Source of the DNA: Trueperaceae bacterium
GTDB lineage: Bacteria > Deinococcota > Deinococci > Deinococcales > Trueperaceae
Reading direction: 5' to 3'
DNA length: 64,000 nucleotides
NCBI GenBank assembly: GCA_036381035.1
Contig: DASVDQ010000089.1
Span: 1-64,000 of the forward strand
Shown: positions 31,655-40,940 of the stretch, piece after piece
Position numbering within the stretch: the first letter of the stretch is position 1
Layout of the letters: every line of letters starts with the position of its first letter
Notes under the pieces: model-generated
What the model was told of the DNA's origin: nothing
Databases searched by the model: none
What the model saw: the letters and a program-made list of their open reading frames with translations, nothing else
Position numbers and translations under genes: made by a program

Positions 31655-32944
31655 ATGTACCTGGCCATCGTGCTCGCGCTCGTGCTCGTGAACGGGCTGT
31701 TCGCGATGTCCGAGATCGCCGTGGTCTCCGCGAACCGCTTCAGGCTGCAGCAGCGCGCCGAGGAGGGCGACCGCGCCGCGGGGAGGGCGCTGGCGCTGGC
31801 CGAGGACCCGAACCGCTTCCTCTCCACGGTGCAGGTGGGCATCACGCTCGTGGGCGTGTTCTCGGGGGCCTTCGGCGGCGCGACGCTGGCCGGGCCGGTC
31901 GCCGCGTCGCTGCGGCGCGTGGCGTGGCTGGCCCCCTACGCCGGCCCGCTGGCGTTCGGTCTGGTCGTGGCCGGCATCAGTTACCTGTCGCTCGTGGTCG
32001 GCGAGCTGGTGCCCAAGCGCCTCGGCCTGGCCAACCCCGAGGGGATCGCCGTCAGGGTCGCCGGGCTCATGCACGCCGTCTCCCGGGCCGCCGGCCCGGT
32101 CGTGTGGCTGCTCGGGGCCTCGACGAGCCTGGTGCTGCGGCTGCTGCGCGTCAGGACGCAGGGGGAGGACATCGACGAGGAGGACATCGAGCTCGTCATC
32201 GCCCAGGGGCGCGAGGCGGGCGTGGTGGAGCCAGAGGAGCAGGCGATCATCGAGAAGGCCTTCTGGCTCGGCGAGAGGCGCGTCAACGACATCATGACCC
32301 CGCGCCACGAGGTCGCCTGGCTCGACCTGGGCGGGGGCACCGAGCAGGTCGTCGAGGTCTTGGCGCGCGCGCCGCACGCGCGCTACGTCGTGGCGGATGG
32401 CGAGCTCGACAGCGTCGCCGGCTACGTGCGGGCCGCCGACCTGCTCTCCGCCGCCCTCCGCGGCGAGCCCTTCGACCTGCGCCGCCACCTGCGGGAACCG
32501 CTCTTCGTCCCGGAGACCATGCCCATACTGGCGATGCTCAACACGTTCAGGGAGTCGGGCGAGCGCCTCGCCGTCGTCGTGGACGAGCACGGCGGCTTCG
32601 ATGGCCTGCTCACCCTCGGCGACATCCTCGAGGAGCTCGTCGGCGACCTGGCGGCCGTCGGCCCCGAGGAGCCGCTGGTCGTCGCGGTGGGTCCCGGCGC
32701 CTGGCGCGTCGACGGCGCCGTGCACGTCGACGCGCTCGTCGACGCTCTCGGCCTCGGGGGCGCGGTCGACTTGGAGCACGCCGGTTTCCAGACGGCCGGG
32801 GGGCTGGCCGCGTTCGTGCTGGGGCGGGTGCCGGTGGAGGGCGACGCCTTCGAGTGGCACGGGCACAGGTTCACCGTCGCGCGCATGGACGGGCAGCGCG
32901 TCGCCGAGCTGCTGGTAGGGCGCGAGCCCGTCGAGGAGGGTTAA
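31655..32944 (+). CDS. CNNM/CorC-family transporter (HlyC/CorC, CBS domains)
   Basis: Membrane protein of the cyclin-M/CorC family, linked to Mg2+ or Co2+ efflux. About 429 residues from ATG 31655: the CNNM membrane domain (1-185, with NGLFAMSEIAVVSANRFRLQ and VGELVPKRLGLANPEGIA), a paired CBS module (about 210-330, RRVNDIMTPRHEV to LLTLGDILEELVGD) and a CorC_HlyC acidic C-terminal domain. ATG 31655 is preferred over 31643 because CATGAT ends exactly 7 nt before it and the family normally begins at this hydrophobic stretch. The ClC gene follows after 10 nt. Confidence 0.9.
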   Translation: MYLAIVLALVLVNGLFAMSEIAVVSANRFRLQQRAEEGDRAAGRALALAEDPNRFLSTVQVGITLVGVFSGAFGGATLAGPVAASLRRVAWLAPYAGPLAFGLVVAGISYLSLVVGELVPKRLGLANPEGIAVRVAGLMHAVSRAAGPVVWLLGASTSLVLRLLRVRTQGEDIDEEDIELVIAQGREAGVVEPEEQAIIEKAFWLGERRVNDIMTPRHEVAWLDLGGGTEQVVEVLARAPHARYVVADGELDSVAGYVRAADLLSAALRGEPFDLRRHLREPLFVPETMPILAMLNTFRESGERLAVVVDEHGGFDGLLTLGDILEELVGDLAAVGPEEPLVVAVGPGAWRVDGAVHVDALVDALGLGGAVDLEHAGFQTAGGLAAFVLGRVPVEGDAFEWHGHRFTVARMDGQRVAELLVGREPVEEG

Positions 32945-32947
32945 GCT
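32942..32947 (+). promoter_or_regulatory. -10 box for leaderless ClC gene
   Basis: TAAGCT, whose TAA is also the stop of the upstream gene, 7 nt before GTG 32955. Confidence 0.55.
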
Positions 32948-32954
32948 GCGGCGC

Positions 32955-34958
32955 GTGAGCCGCCTGCTGGAGCTCCTGCGCCGGTACCTGCCCAGACGCG
33001 ACGGCTCCGAGGGCCAGGGCTTCCTGGCGAAGTGGGCGCTGCTCGGCACGCTGATCGGCGCCGTGGCCGGGCTCGGGTCGGCCCTGTTCTTCTACGCCCT
33101 CGAAACGGCGACGGACCTCTTCCTGGGGCGCCTCGCCGGCTACCGGCCCCCGCTGCCCCTCGGCGAGGGAGGCACCGGCGCCGCGCCGGGGGCGGCTGTG
33201 CCCTGGCTGGTGCCTCTCGTCGTGGCGGGCGGCGGAGTGCTGTCCGGGCTCATCGTCGCGAGGCTCGCTCCCGAGGCCGAGGGACACGGCACCGACGCGG
33301 CGATAAGGGCGGTCCACAGGGACGCGGGGCGGGTGAGGCGCCGGATACCCCTCGTGAAGCTCGTCGCCTCCGCCATCACGATCGGCTCGGGCGGCTCCGG
33401 CGGTCGCGAGGGCCCGTCCGCGCAGATCTCGGCGGGCTTCGGCTCGGCGCTGGCCGACTGGCTGCGCCTGAGCGCGCAGGACCGCCGCATCGCCGTGGCG
33501 GCCGGGATGGGCGCCGGCATCGGCGCGATCTTCAGGGCGCCCCTCGGCGGCGCGCTGATGGCCGCGGAGATCCTCTACCTGCACGACCTCGAGACCGACG
33601 CCATCATCCCGGGACTCATCGCGTCGATCGTCGGCTACAGCGTGTTCGGCGCGATCTACGGCTTCGAGCCGATCTTCGGGGCGCAGCCGCAGATCGCCCT
33701 CGACTCGCCGCTGCAGCTCCCCTACTACGCGCTGCTCGGCCTCGCCTGCGGGCTGGTGGGCATCGTGTACGCCGAGACGTTCTACGGCGTGTCCGCGGCC
33801 TTCCGGCGCCTGCGCTGGCCGGCCTGGCTCAAGCCCGCCCTGGGCGGTCTGGCGGTGGGGCTGCTCGGGCTCGCGCTCCCGCAGGTGCTGCACACCGGCT
33901 ACGGCTGGGTGCAGCTCGGCATGAGCACGGCCGTCCTCGAGCTGCCGCTCGCCGTCGTCCTCGTCGTCCCCTTCGCGAAGATCCTGGCGACGGCGCTGTC
34001 GATAGGCTCGGGCGGCTCCGGCGGCATCTTCGGCCCCGGCATGGTGATCGGCGGGCTGCTGGGGGCGGCCCTGTGGCGGCTGGGCCACGGCGTGCTCCCC
34101 CACCTGCCGGACCAGCCCGCGCCCTTCGTGATCGTGGGGATGATGGCGCTCTTCGGCGGCATCGCGCACGCGCCCCTGGCGATGATGCTGATGGTCGCCG
34201 AGATGACCGGCAACCTGTCGCTGCTGGCGCCGGCGATGATCGCCGTCGCCCTCGCGACGGCGCTCGTCGGCGAGCGCACGATCTACCGCGCGCAGCTCCC
34301 GAACAGGGCGGCGTCGCCGGCGCACCGGGTGAGGATGGCCTTCCCCCTCCTCTCCTCGCTCTCCGTGCGGGACGCGATGCGATCGGCCGACGTCGTCGCG
34401 GAGGACGCGTCCCTCGACGAGGCGCGCGCCGCCCTGGGCACGGACGGCGCCGTGGTGCTGCGGGACGGCCGGCCCGTCGGCGTCCTCACGTCCGCCTCGC
34501 TGGCCGACGCCCCCGGCGGCGCCAGGGCGGGAGACGCGATGCGGCCCTGCGCTCCCCTGGCGGCCGACCTGCCTCTCGACGAGGCCCTGCAGGCCCTCGA
34601 CGACGCCGGCCTGGGGTGGCTGCCCGTGGTGGACGACGGTCGGCTCGTCGGCCGCGTCGGCACGCGCGGCATCATCCGGACCTACAAGGAGACGCTGGGG
34701 CGGGGCGTGCGCCGCGTGTCCGCGCTGCCGCCCGAGACCGCGCTGCTCGAGGCCACGGTGTCGGCGGCCTCGCCCGTCGCCGGCAGGTCGCTGGCGGAGG
34801 CGCGGCTGCCGGCCGCGACCCTGGTCGTGTCGCTGGTGCGGGACGGCGCCGTGACCTACCCGAGGGGCGACACCGTGGTCGCGGCGGGCGACAGGCTCAC
34901 GGTGCTCACGGCCGCCGGCGCGGAGGACGAGGTGAAGCGCTACCTGGTGGGCGAGTGA
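32955..34958 (+). CDS. ClC chloride channel/antiporter with CBS and TrkA_C domains
   Basis: 667-residue anion channel or H+/Cl- antiporter. The ClC membrane domain (about 25-450) contains GSGGSGGREGP (about 144-154, gating Glu152 present) and GSGGSGGIFGPG (about 350-361). The first selectivity loop, normally GSGIP, reads GHGTDA (110-115), as in some bacterial subfamilies, so ion preference is uncertain. Two CBS domains (about 470-585) and a TrkA_C-like regulatory domain (about 590-667) follow, an unusually complete cytoplasmic module likely to bind nucleotides. Starts at GTG, apparently leaderless. It is convergent with serS. Confidence 0.92.
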   Translation: MSRLLELLRRYLPRRDGSEGQGFLAKWALLGTLIGAVAGLGSALFFYALETATDLFLGRLAGYRPPLPLGEGGTGAAPGAAVPWLVPLVVAGGGVLSGLIVARLAPEAEGHGTDAAIRAVHRDAGRVRRRIPLVKLVASAITIGSGGSGGREGPSAQISAGFGSALADWLRLSAQDRRIAVAAGMGAGIGAIFRAPLGGALMAAEILYLHDLETDAIIPGLIASIVGYSVFGAIYGFEPIFGAQPQIALDSPLQLPYYALLGLACGLVGIVYAETFYGVSAAFRRLRWPAWLKPALGGLAVGLLGLALPQVLHTGYGWVQLGMSTAVLELPLAVVLVVPFAKILATALSIGSGGSGGIFGPGMVIGGLLGAALWRLGHGVLPHLPDQPAPFVIVGMMALFGGIAHAPLAMMLMVAEMTGNLSLLAPAMIAVALATALVGERTIYRAQLPNRAASPAHRVRMAFPLLSSLSVRDAMRSADVVAEDASLDEARAALGTDGAVVLRDGRPVGVLTSASLADAPGGARAGDAMRPCAPLAADLPLDEALQALDDAGLGWLPVVDDGRLVGRVGTRGIIRTYKETLGRGVRRVSALPPETALLEATVSAASPVAGRSLAEARLPAATLVVSLVRDGAVTYPRGDTVVAAGDRLTVLTAAGAEDEVKRYLVGE

Positions 34959-35028
34959 GCGCCGCGGCGGCCGCGCGGCGTCGGGCTCGTCGCTCGCCGG
35001 TCCGCGCGCTGGCGCCGCTCCGGCCCCG

Positions 35029-36306
35029 TCAGAGGACCTTCGTGCCGAGGTACCCGGCCAGCGCGTCCGGCACCTCGACGGTGCCGTCCCGGCGTTGGTT
35101 GTTCTCGACCAGCGCGGCGATCGTGCGCGGGAACGCCAGCGCGCTGCCGTTCAGCGTGTGCACGGGCTCCGGCCTGCCCTTGCCGTTCACCCCGCCGGGG
35201 CGGGCCCTGGTGCGCAGCCGGTTCGCCTGGAACGCCTCGAGGTTGCTGACGCTCGAGACCTCGAGCCAGCGGCCCTGCCCGGCGCTCCACACCTCGAGGT
35301 CGTACTTCTTCGCCTGCGTGAAGCCCAGGTCACCGGTGCACATGAGCAGGCGGCGGTAGGGCAGGCCGAGCTCCTCCAGCAGCGACTCGGAGACCGCGAC
35401 CATCTCCTCCAGCGCCTCGTAGCTGCGCTCCGGGGTCGTGAACTGGACCATCTCGACCTTGTCGAACTGGTGCACGCGGTTCAGCCCCCGCACGTCCTTG
35501 CCGTGGCTGCCGGCCTCGCGGCGGAAGCAGGCGGTGAAGGCGCAGTAGCGGAGCGGCAGGCTGGCGGTGTCGAGGATCTCGTCGCGGTGCAGGTTCGTCA
35601 GGGGCACCTCGGAGGTGGGGACGAGGTAGAGCCCGCCCGTCACCTCGTACATCTGCCCCTCCTTGTCGGGGAGCTGGCCCGTGGCCGTCGCCGACTCGGC
35701 GTTCACCAGCACCGGCGGCACCACCTCCTCGTAGCCGTGGGCCGCCAGCCTGTCGAGGAAGTACGCCTGCAGCGCCCGCACGAGCTTGCTGCCCTCGCGC
35801 CTGAACACGGGGAAGCCGGCGCCCGCCAGCTTCACGCCGGCCTCGAGGTCGAGCCAACCGCGCGCGGTCATCAGGTCCCAGTGGGCCCTCGGCTCGAAGT
35901 CGAGCGCGGGCCCCTCGCCCCACTCCTTCACGACGACGTTGTCGTGCTCGCTCTCCCCGTAGGGGACGCTCTCGTGGGGGAGGTTCGGGACGGCGAGGAG
36001 GAGCTGGCCGATCTGCTGGTGCAGGCTGCGCTCGAGGTCCTCGAGGCGCTTGACCTCGCCGGAGAGCTCGGCCAGGCGCGCCATCAGCTCGGGGTCGTCC
36101 TGCCCGCGGCGCTTCATCTCGCCGACCGTGCGGCTGTCCGCGTTGCGCTGGGCCTGCTTCTCCTCGAGGTCCCGCTTGACGAGCCTGTGCTCCTCGTCGA
36201 GGCGCAGCAGCTGCTCGAGCTTGGGGAGCTCGTCTGCCATCATCTTCGCGCGCATCGCGCGTCTCACGGCGTCGGGGTTGTCGCGGACGAAGCGCAGGTC
36301 GAGCAT
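35029..36306 (-). CDS. serS: Seryl-tRNA synthetase
   Basis: Class II synthetase charging tRNA-Ser. 425 residues. The N-terminal coiled-coil arm (about 28-105) binds the long variable arm; the catalytic domain has motif 2 FRREAGSHGKDVRGLNRVHQF and motif 3 GNGSALAFPRTIAALVE-like TLNGSALAFPRTIA. TACACT (minus, 36314-36319) is 7 nt before ATG 36306, so it is probably leaderless. It is divergent from the HD-GYP gene and convergent with the ClC gene. Confidence 0.97.
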   Translation of the reverse strand: MLDLRFVRDNPDAVRRAMRAKMMADELPKLEQLLRLDEEHRLVKRDLEEKQAQRNADSRTVGEMKRRGQDDPELMARLAELSGEVKRLEDLERSLHQQIGQLLLAVPNLPHESVPYGESEHDNVVVKEWGEGPALDFEPRAHWDLMTARGWLDLEAGVKLAGAGFPVFRREGSKLVRALQAYFLDRLAAHGYEEVVPPVLVNAESATATGQLPDKEGQMYEVTGGLYLVPTSEVPLTNLHRDEILDTASLPLRYCAFTACFRREAGSHGKDVRGLNRVHQFDKVEMVQFTTPERSYEALEEMVAVSESLLEELGLPYRRLLMCTGDLGFTQAKKYDLEVWSAGQGRWLEVSSVSNLEAFQANRLRTRARPGGVNGKGRPEPVHTLNGSALAFPRTIAALVENNQRRDGTVEVPDALAGYLGTKVL

Positions 36307-36313
36307 GGCAGCC

Positions 36314-36319
36314 AGTGTA
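36314..36319 (-). promoter_or_regulatory. -10 box for leaderless serS
   Basis: Minus-strand TACACT, exactly 7 nt before ATG 36306. Confidence 0.65.
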
Positions 36320-36352
36320 CGAGCTTACTCAACGCTCCGGACCGGGCGCACG

Positions 36353-36358
36353 TATCCT
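36353..36358 (+). promoter_or_regulatory. Possible -10 box for the HD-GYP gene
   Basis: TATCCT would start transcription near 36364, giving a leader of about 40 nt that contains the GGAGG ribosome-binding site at 36391-36395. No good -35 is seen. Confidence 0.45.
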
Positions 36359-36403
36359 CGTTCGTGACGGGTCCAGGCGCGCCCGGACCCGGGAGGGTGG
36401 GAC

Positions 36404-37501
36404 GTGTTCAGACGCCTCTTGAGCAGGCCGGAGAACGCACCGGAGACCGACCAGCTGGACGTCGCGGTGCGCGTCCTGCGCGCCGCCAGGCCGCAGGAGC
36501 GCAGCGAGGAGGCACTCAAGGGCCTGCGCGGCGCCCTGGGCGGCGACGCGCGCGGCTACGTCGTCCGGGGCGACGACGCCTCGGGCTACGCCTTCGACGC
36601 CCAGGTGGGCTACGGCGCCGCGCTGCTCGAGATCGCCCCGGGCCACGGGCCCTGGCGCTCGCCGGGACCGCGGGTCGTCGCCAACCACATCGCCGAGATG
36701 TTCACGCCGAACGACGCCGCCAAGCGCGCGCAGTACTCCGACCTCGGCCTGCGCGACGCCACGTCCACGCTGGTCGTGCCGGTCGCCGGCGGCTACGCCG
36801 CCTACGGCGCGCTGGTCATGCACCGCCACGGCGGACCGGCGTTCGGGGACGAGGAGCTGAGGCTGGCGACGAGGTGGGGCGCCCTCCTCGGCGAGGCCCA
36901 GGCGCAGGCGCTCGAGCTGAGGCGGTCGAAGCTCAGCCTCGTGGAGTTCACGCGCGCGTTCACGCAGGCGTTCGAGGCGCAGGACTTCGCGCAGCTCGGC
37001 CACGCCGAGCGGGTGACCGCCTACGCGCTCGCCCTGGGACGCGCCCTGGGCCTCCCCGCGAAGCAGCAGGCCGACCTCTACTTCGCTGCCATGCTGCACG
37101 ACATCGGCAAGCTCGGCTCGGGCCTCGACCTCAGGCTCGAGGACCTCGAGCACCCGCAGCGCGGCGCGAACATGGTGGCGTCGGCGGCGATGCTCAAGGA
37201 GGCCGCCGAGGGCATCAGGCACCACCACGAGGCCTGGGACGGCTCCGGCTTCCCCAGCGGCCTGCGCAAGGACGCCATCCCGCTGCTGGCGCGCATCGTC
37301 GCCGTGGCCGACACGTTCGACGTGCTCTCCAGCGAGCGCGGCCAGGCGCTGCCGCTGCGCGAGGTCGAGAAGGCGCTCGAGGCTCGGTCGGGCGGCGAGC
37401 TCGACCCTTCCCTCGTCTCGCTGTTCGTGGGCAACATCCTCAGGCAGGGCAAGGACACGGCGGAGCTCGGCACGCTGCAGGCCACCGACCTGCCGTTCTA
37501 G
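36404..37501 (+). CDS. HD-GYP domain protein with GAF-like sensor
   Basis: Predicted cyclic-di-GMP phosphodiesterase or related signalling hydrolase, 365 residues, soluble. Residues about 15-165 look like a GAF-type sensor (VLRAARPQERSEEALKGLRG, then a beta region with YAAYGALVMH). The HD domain has HDIGK (232-236), the HHHEAWDGSGFPSGL stretch (273-287) and later VADTFDVLSS. GYP is replaced by GFP, a conservative change, and the metal-binding HD residues are intact. GTG 36404 has GGAGG 8 nt upstream. The target signal is unknown. Confidence 0.85.
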   Translation: MFRRLLSRPENAPETDQLDVAVRVLRAARPQERSEEALKGLRGALGGDARGYVVRGDDASGYAFDAQVGYGAALLEIAPGHGPWRSPGPRVVANHIAEMFTPNDAAKRAQYSDLGLRDATSTLVVPVAGGYAAYGALVMHRHGGPAFGDEELRLATRWGALLGEAQAQALELRRSKLSLVEFTRAFTQAFEAQDFAQLGHAERVTAYALALGRALGLPAKQQADLYFAAMLHDIGKLGSGLDLRLEDLEHPQRGANMVASAAMLKEAAEGIRHHHEAWDGSGFPSGLRKDAIPLLARIVAVADTFDVLSSERGQALPLREVEKALEARSGGELDPSLVSLFVGNILRQGKDTAELGTLQATDLPF

Positions 37502-37508
37502 GCGGGCC

Positions 37509-37529
37509 CCGCGTCCCCGGCGGACGCGG
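37509..37529 (+). terminator. Hairpin after the HD-GYP gene
   Basis: CCGCGTCC (37509-37516) pairs with GGACGCGG (37522-37529) over a 5-nt loop, immediately before the next -10 box at 37533. Confidence 0.6.
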
Positions 37530-37532
37530 TGG

Positions 37533-37538
37533 TAGGCT
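37533..37538 (+). promoter_or_regulatory. -10 box for the leaderless DUF3108-like gene
   Basis: TAGGCT, exactly 7 nt before ATG 37546. Confidence 0.65.
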
Positions 37539-37545
37539 TCGCGCG

Positions 37546-38232
37546 ATGAGCGTCGAGGTCGTGAGCTACCGGCTCACCTACCGCGGACGGCCCGCGGGCA
37601 CACAGGTCCTCAAGACAGAGGTGACGGGCACGGTCAGGCGCATGGAGGCGAGGGCGGCCTTCCAGGGTCTCCTCGGCAACGCCACGGTCGTCCAGCGCAG
37701 CCGCTCCAGCGCCCAGCACCACCACAGCCTCCGCTTCTCCGAGGAGACGCAGGAGCGCGAGGGCAGGCGCGTCTTCGACGTCGAGTTCGACGCCGCCAGC
37801 GGCCTCGTGCGCGCCACGACCGGCCCGAAGGACGTGGCGACGGCGCCCTACATCAGGCCGTACCGCGACCCGCTGTCGCTGCTCGGCCAGGTGCGCGCGC
37901 TGGCCGGCGAGAGCGCCCACGGCGTGGCCATGCTCGGCAAGGACGTCACCGTGCTCCTCGCCGGCGAGGTCGAGCTCGCGACAGCGCTGGGCGACCGGCG
38001 CGCCTGGGCCTACGTCGTCCACCCCGGCGGCTCCATCGTCTACGTCGACATGGAGGCGCCGCACACGATCCTCAAGCTCACCCAGCGCCTGCCCGACGGT
38101 CACCTCGACTCGCTGATCGTCAGCGTCGCCACCGAGCCCACCCTGGACGGCTTCGGCGACGAGGGCGGCAAGCGCGGTCAGCAGCAGCGCCGCCGCGGTC
38201 GCCGCCGCCCCCGCCGGCGCCGGCGCGGCTGA
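37546..38232 (+). CDS. DUF3108-like protein with Arg-rich tail
   Basis: 228 residues, no signal peptide and no membrane helix. The N-terminal pattern [16 protein letters not shown], followed by alternating beta strands, resembles DUF3108 proteins, which are usually periplasmic; this copy looks cytoplasmic. The last 21 residues are almost entirely Arg, Gln and Gly ([17 protein letters not shown]) and could bind nucleic acid or be a by-product of overlapping GC-rich DNA. The start is fixed by the -10 box 7 nt upstream. Its stop overlaps the probable folC start (CTGA). Function unknown. Confidence 0.72.
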   Translation: MSVEVVSYRLTYRGRPAGTQVLKTEVTGTVRRMEARAAFQGLLGNATVVQRSRSSAQHHHSLRFSEETQEREGRRVFDVEFDAASGLVRATTGPKDVATAPYIRPYRDPLSLLGQVRALAGESAHGVAMLGKDVTVLLAGEVELATALGDRRAWAYVVHPGGSIVYVDMEAPHTILKLTQRLPDGHLDSLIVSVATEPTLDGFGDEGGKRGQQQRRRGRRRPRRRRRG

Positions 38233-39431
38233 GGCCGCCCACTACGACCCACGACCCGACCCACGCCGAGGCCCTCGACTGGCTGTACGCGCAGACGCGC
38301 GCGGGCGGCAGGCGCCACCCGGGTCGCGCGGCGCGTCTCCTGGACGAGCTCGGGCTGGAGCCGCCGCCCCGCCTCGTGCGCGTGGTGGGCACGAACGGCA
38401 AGGGGACCGTGTCGCACCTCATCGCCGCCGGCCTCACCGCCGCCGGCCACAGGACGGGGCTCTTCCTCTCGCCGCACGTCGAGCGCTTCGAGGAGCGCGT
38501 GTCGGTGGACGGCGCGCGCGTCACCGCGGCGGAGGTCGTGGGGTTCGTGGCCCGCGCTCGCGAGGCCCTCGCGCGCTACGCGCCCGACGGCGACTCGCGC
38601 CCCGCCTTCTTCGAGCTGACGCTGGCCCTGGCCCTCGACGCGTTCGCCCGCCGCGGGACCGAGTGGGCGGTGCTGGAGGCCGGCGTCGGCGGCGCCACCG
38701 ACGCCACGACCGCGGCCGCGGCGCCGGGCCGCGTGAGGCTCGTCGTGCTCACGAACGTCGACCTCGACCACGTCGCGACGATAGGCCCCGGCCTGGCGGA
38801 CATCGCCCGCGAGAAGGCCGGCGCCTTCGCCGCCGGCGTGCCGGCGGTCACCGCCGCCTGCGGGCCGTCCCTGGAGGTCGTGCGCGCGGTCGCCGCCGCG
38901 GTGGGCGCGCCGCTGCACGAGGTCGAGCCCCTGCGGCCCGGCGAGAGCACGCGGTCCGCGAACGAGCGCCTCGCCGCCAGGGCGCTGGAGCTGCTGGGCG
39001 TGCCGGAGGACGCCCGCGCCGCGGCGCTGGCCGCCCCTCCCCTGCCGGGACGCGGCGAGCGCTTCGTGGCGAGGGCGCGCGAAGTCCTCCTCGACGGGGC
39101 CCACGACCCGGCCGCCGCGGCCAGGCTGGCGCAGGAGGCCGGCGAGGGCTTCACGCTGCTGTTCGGGGCGCTGACCCGCAAGCAGGGCACGGCCACGTTG
39201 GCCGCGCTCGAGCCGCACGCCGCAGCTGTCGTGATCACCGAGGCCGCTCCCGGCGAGGGCGTCGACCACCTCCTCGGTCCCGGCCGCGAGGTCGTGCCGG
39301 ACCCAGCGGCCGCCCTGCGGCGGGCGTTGGCGCTCACGCCGGAGGGCGGACGCGTCGTCGTGGCCGGCTCCCTCTACCTGGCCGGCAGGCTGAGGCCCCT
39401 GCTAGACTCGCCGGCGGCATGGAGCCGGTAG
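38229..39431 (+). CDS. folC: Folylpolyglutamate/dihydrofolate synthase
   Basis: Mur-ligase-like enzyme adding glutamates to folates (and possibly making dihydrofolate). P-loop VVGTNGKGT (about 52-60), [15 protein letters not shown], and C-terminal DGAHDP and GSLYLAG motifs. The in-frame sequence upstream of GTG 38376 encodes [18 protein letters not shown]...[10 protein letters not shown], the expected FolC N-terminus, so the true start must be upstream of 38376. No ATG, GTG or TTG is available there before the previous gene's stop region; CTG 38229 overlaps that stop as CTGA, the same geometry as other coupled pairs here. 400 residues with this start, a normal length. The exact start is uncertain, the gene is not. 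Confidence 0.88.
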   Translation: MRPPTTTHDPTHAEALDWLYAQTRAGGRRHPGRAARLLDELGLEPPPRLVRVVGTNGKGTVSHLIAAGLTAAGHRTGLFLSPHVERFEERVSVDGARVTAAEVVGFVARAREALARYAPDGDSRPAFFELTLALALDAFARRGTEWAVLEAGVGGATDATTAAAAPGRVRLVVLTNVDLDHVATIGPGLADIAREKAGAFAAGVPAVTAACGPSLEVVRAVAAAVGAPLHEVEPLRPGESTRSANERLAARALELLGVPEDARAAALAAPPLPGRGERFVARAREVLLDGAHDPAAAARLAQEAGEGFTLLFGALTRKQGTATLAALEPHAAAVVITEAAPGEGVDHLLGPGREVVPDPAAALRRALALTPEGGRVVVAGSLYLAGRLRPLLDSPAAWSR

Positions 39432-40849
39432 GCGCCAGCACTCCGCGAGACGACGCGGCCAGGACGAGCGGCCGGGTGGGGTTCGTCTCCCTCGGCTGCC
39501 CCAAGGCGCTTGTCGACAGCGAGCGCATCCTCAGCCAGCTCAGGGCCGACGGCTACGAGCTCGTGAGCAGCTACGAGGACGCCGAGCTCGTCGTCGTGAA
39601 CACCTGCGGGTTCATCACCCCCGCCGTCGAGGAGTCGCTCGACGCCATCGGGGAGGCGCTGCGCGAGACGGGCCGGGTCGTCGTCACCGGCTGCCTCGGC
39701 GAGCGGCCCGAGAAGGTCATGGAGCGCCACCCGCAGGTGCTCGCCGTCACCGGCCAGGCCGACGTGGACGGCGTGATGCGCGCGGTGCGCCAGGCGCTGC
39801 CGCTGGCGCGCGACCCCTTCACGAGCCTGCTGCCGATGGCCGCCGTCGGCGGGCGCGCAGCCGTCCCGGACCGCGTGAGACTGACCCCGCGCCACTACGC
39901 CTACCTGAAGGTCGCCGAGGGCTGCGACCACCGCTGCAGCTTCTGCATCATCCCGCAGCTGCGCGGGAACCTGGCGTCGCGTCCGGCCGCCGACGTCGTC
40001 TACGAGGCCAGGCGCCTCGTCGCCTCCGGCGCCAAGGAGCTGCTGCTAATCGCCCAGGACCTCTCGGCCTACGGCAACGACCTGAGGCACGCGACCTCCA
40101 CCCTCGACGGACGCGAGGTCAGGGCGCACCTCGTCGACCTCGTCACCGAGCTGAGCGAGCTGGGCGTCTGGCTGCGGCTCCACTACGTCTACCCCTACCC
40201 GCACGTGGTCAGGCTCGTCGAGCTGATGGCCGAGGGCAAGGTGCTCCCCTACCTCGACGTGCCGCTGCAGCACGCCTCGACGCGCGTCCTGCGCGCGATG
40301 CGCCGGCCGGGCGGGTCCGTGAGCCACCTCGAGACGATCCGCCGCTGGCGCGAGGTCTGCCCCGAGATCACCCTGCGCTCGACCTTCATCGTCGGCTTCC
40401 CCGGCGAGACCGAGGAGGACTTCCAGGAGCTGCTCGACTTCCTGGCCGCAGCCCGCCTCGACCGCGTGGGGGCGTTCACCTACAGCGAGGTCGAGGGCGC
40501 CGACGCCAACGCCCTGCCCGGCGCCGTGCCGGAGGAGGTCAAGCGGGAGCGCTACGCGCGCCTCATGGAGCTGCAGGCGTCCGTGAGCCGGGCGAAGCTG
40601 GCGGCGAAGGTGGGCGAGGAGCTGAGCGTGATCGTCGACGACTACGGCGAGCTGCCCGGCGAGGTCGTCGGCCGCAGCGAGGGCGACGCGCCCGACATCG
40701 ACGGCGTCGTGCGCGCGCTGGGCGACGGCACCGTGAAGATCGGCGACGTCGTGCGGGTCAGGGTCACGGACGCCGGCGACCACGACCTCGAGGGCGAGGT
40801 CGTCGGGCGGGTCGACCTGCGGCCCGCCGTGCCGGTCCTGGCCCGCTGA
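39419..40849 (+). CDS. rimO: Ribosomal protein S12 methylthiotransferase RimO
   Basis: Radical-SAM enzyme that methylthiolates an Asp of ribosomal protein S12. 476 residues: UPF0004 domain ([35 protein letters not shown], giving three cluster Cys), the radical SAM motif CDHRCSFC (about 168-175), then [11 protein letters not shown] and [13 protein letters not shown], and a C-terminal TRAM domain. The [11 protein letters not shown] signature and [13 protein letters not shown] point to RimO rather than MiaB. The ATG overlaps the end of folC by 13 nt. A TAGACT 10 nt before the ATG may be a secondary promoter inside folC. Confidence 0.95.
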   Translation: MEPVGASTPRDDAARTSGRVGFVSLGCPKALVDSERILSQLRADGYELVSSYEDAELVVVNTCGFITPAVEESLDAIGEALRETGRVVVTGCLGERPEKVMERHPQVLAVTGQADVDGVMRAVRQALPLARDPFTSLLPMAAVGGRAAVPDRVRLTPRHYAYLKVAEGCDHRCSFCIIPQLRGNLASRPAADVVYEARRLVASGAKELLLIAQDLSAYGNDLRHATSTLDGREVRAHLVDLVTELSELGVWLRLHYVYPYPHVVRLVELMAEGKVLPYLDVPLQHASTRVLRAMRRPGGSVSHLETIRRWREVCPEITLRSTFIVGFPGETEEDFQELLDFLAAARLDRVGAFTYSEVEGADANALPGAVPEEVKRERYARLMELQASVSRAKLAAKVGEELSVIVDDYGELPGEVVGRSEGDAPDIDGVVRALGDGTVKIGDVVRVRVTDAGDHDLEGEVVGRVDLRPAVPVLAR

Positions 40850-40858
40850 GACACCTGC

Positions 40859-40875
40859 CCCGCGCCCGGCGCGGG
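40859..40875. terminator. Hairpin between converging rimO and pilT
   Basis: CCCGCGC-CCG-GCGCGGG, 10 nt after the rimO stop. It is symmetrical, so it may serve both genes. Confidence 0.55.
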
Positions 40876-40940
40876 CGCCACCCGGTCCCTCGCGAGGGCG
40901 GTCGCCGCGTCGTTCGACCCCGCCGGCGCGGCCGCCGCGC

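Noticed and set aside
38376-39431. Short folC starting at GTG 38376
   Set aside because: It would remove the conserved FolC N-terminal helix (ALDWLY...LLDELGL) that is clearly encoded in frame just upstream.
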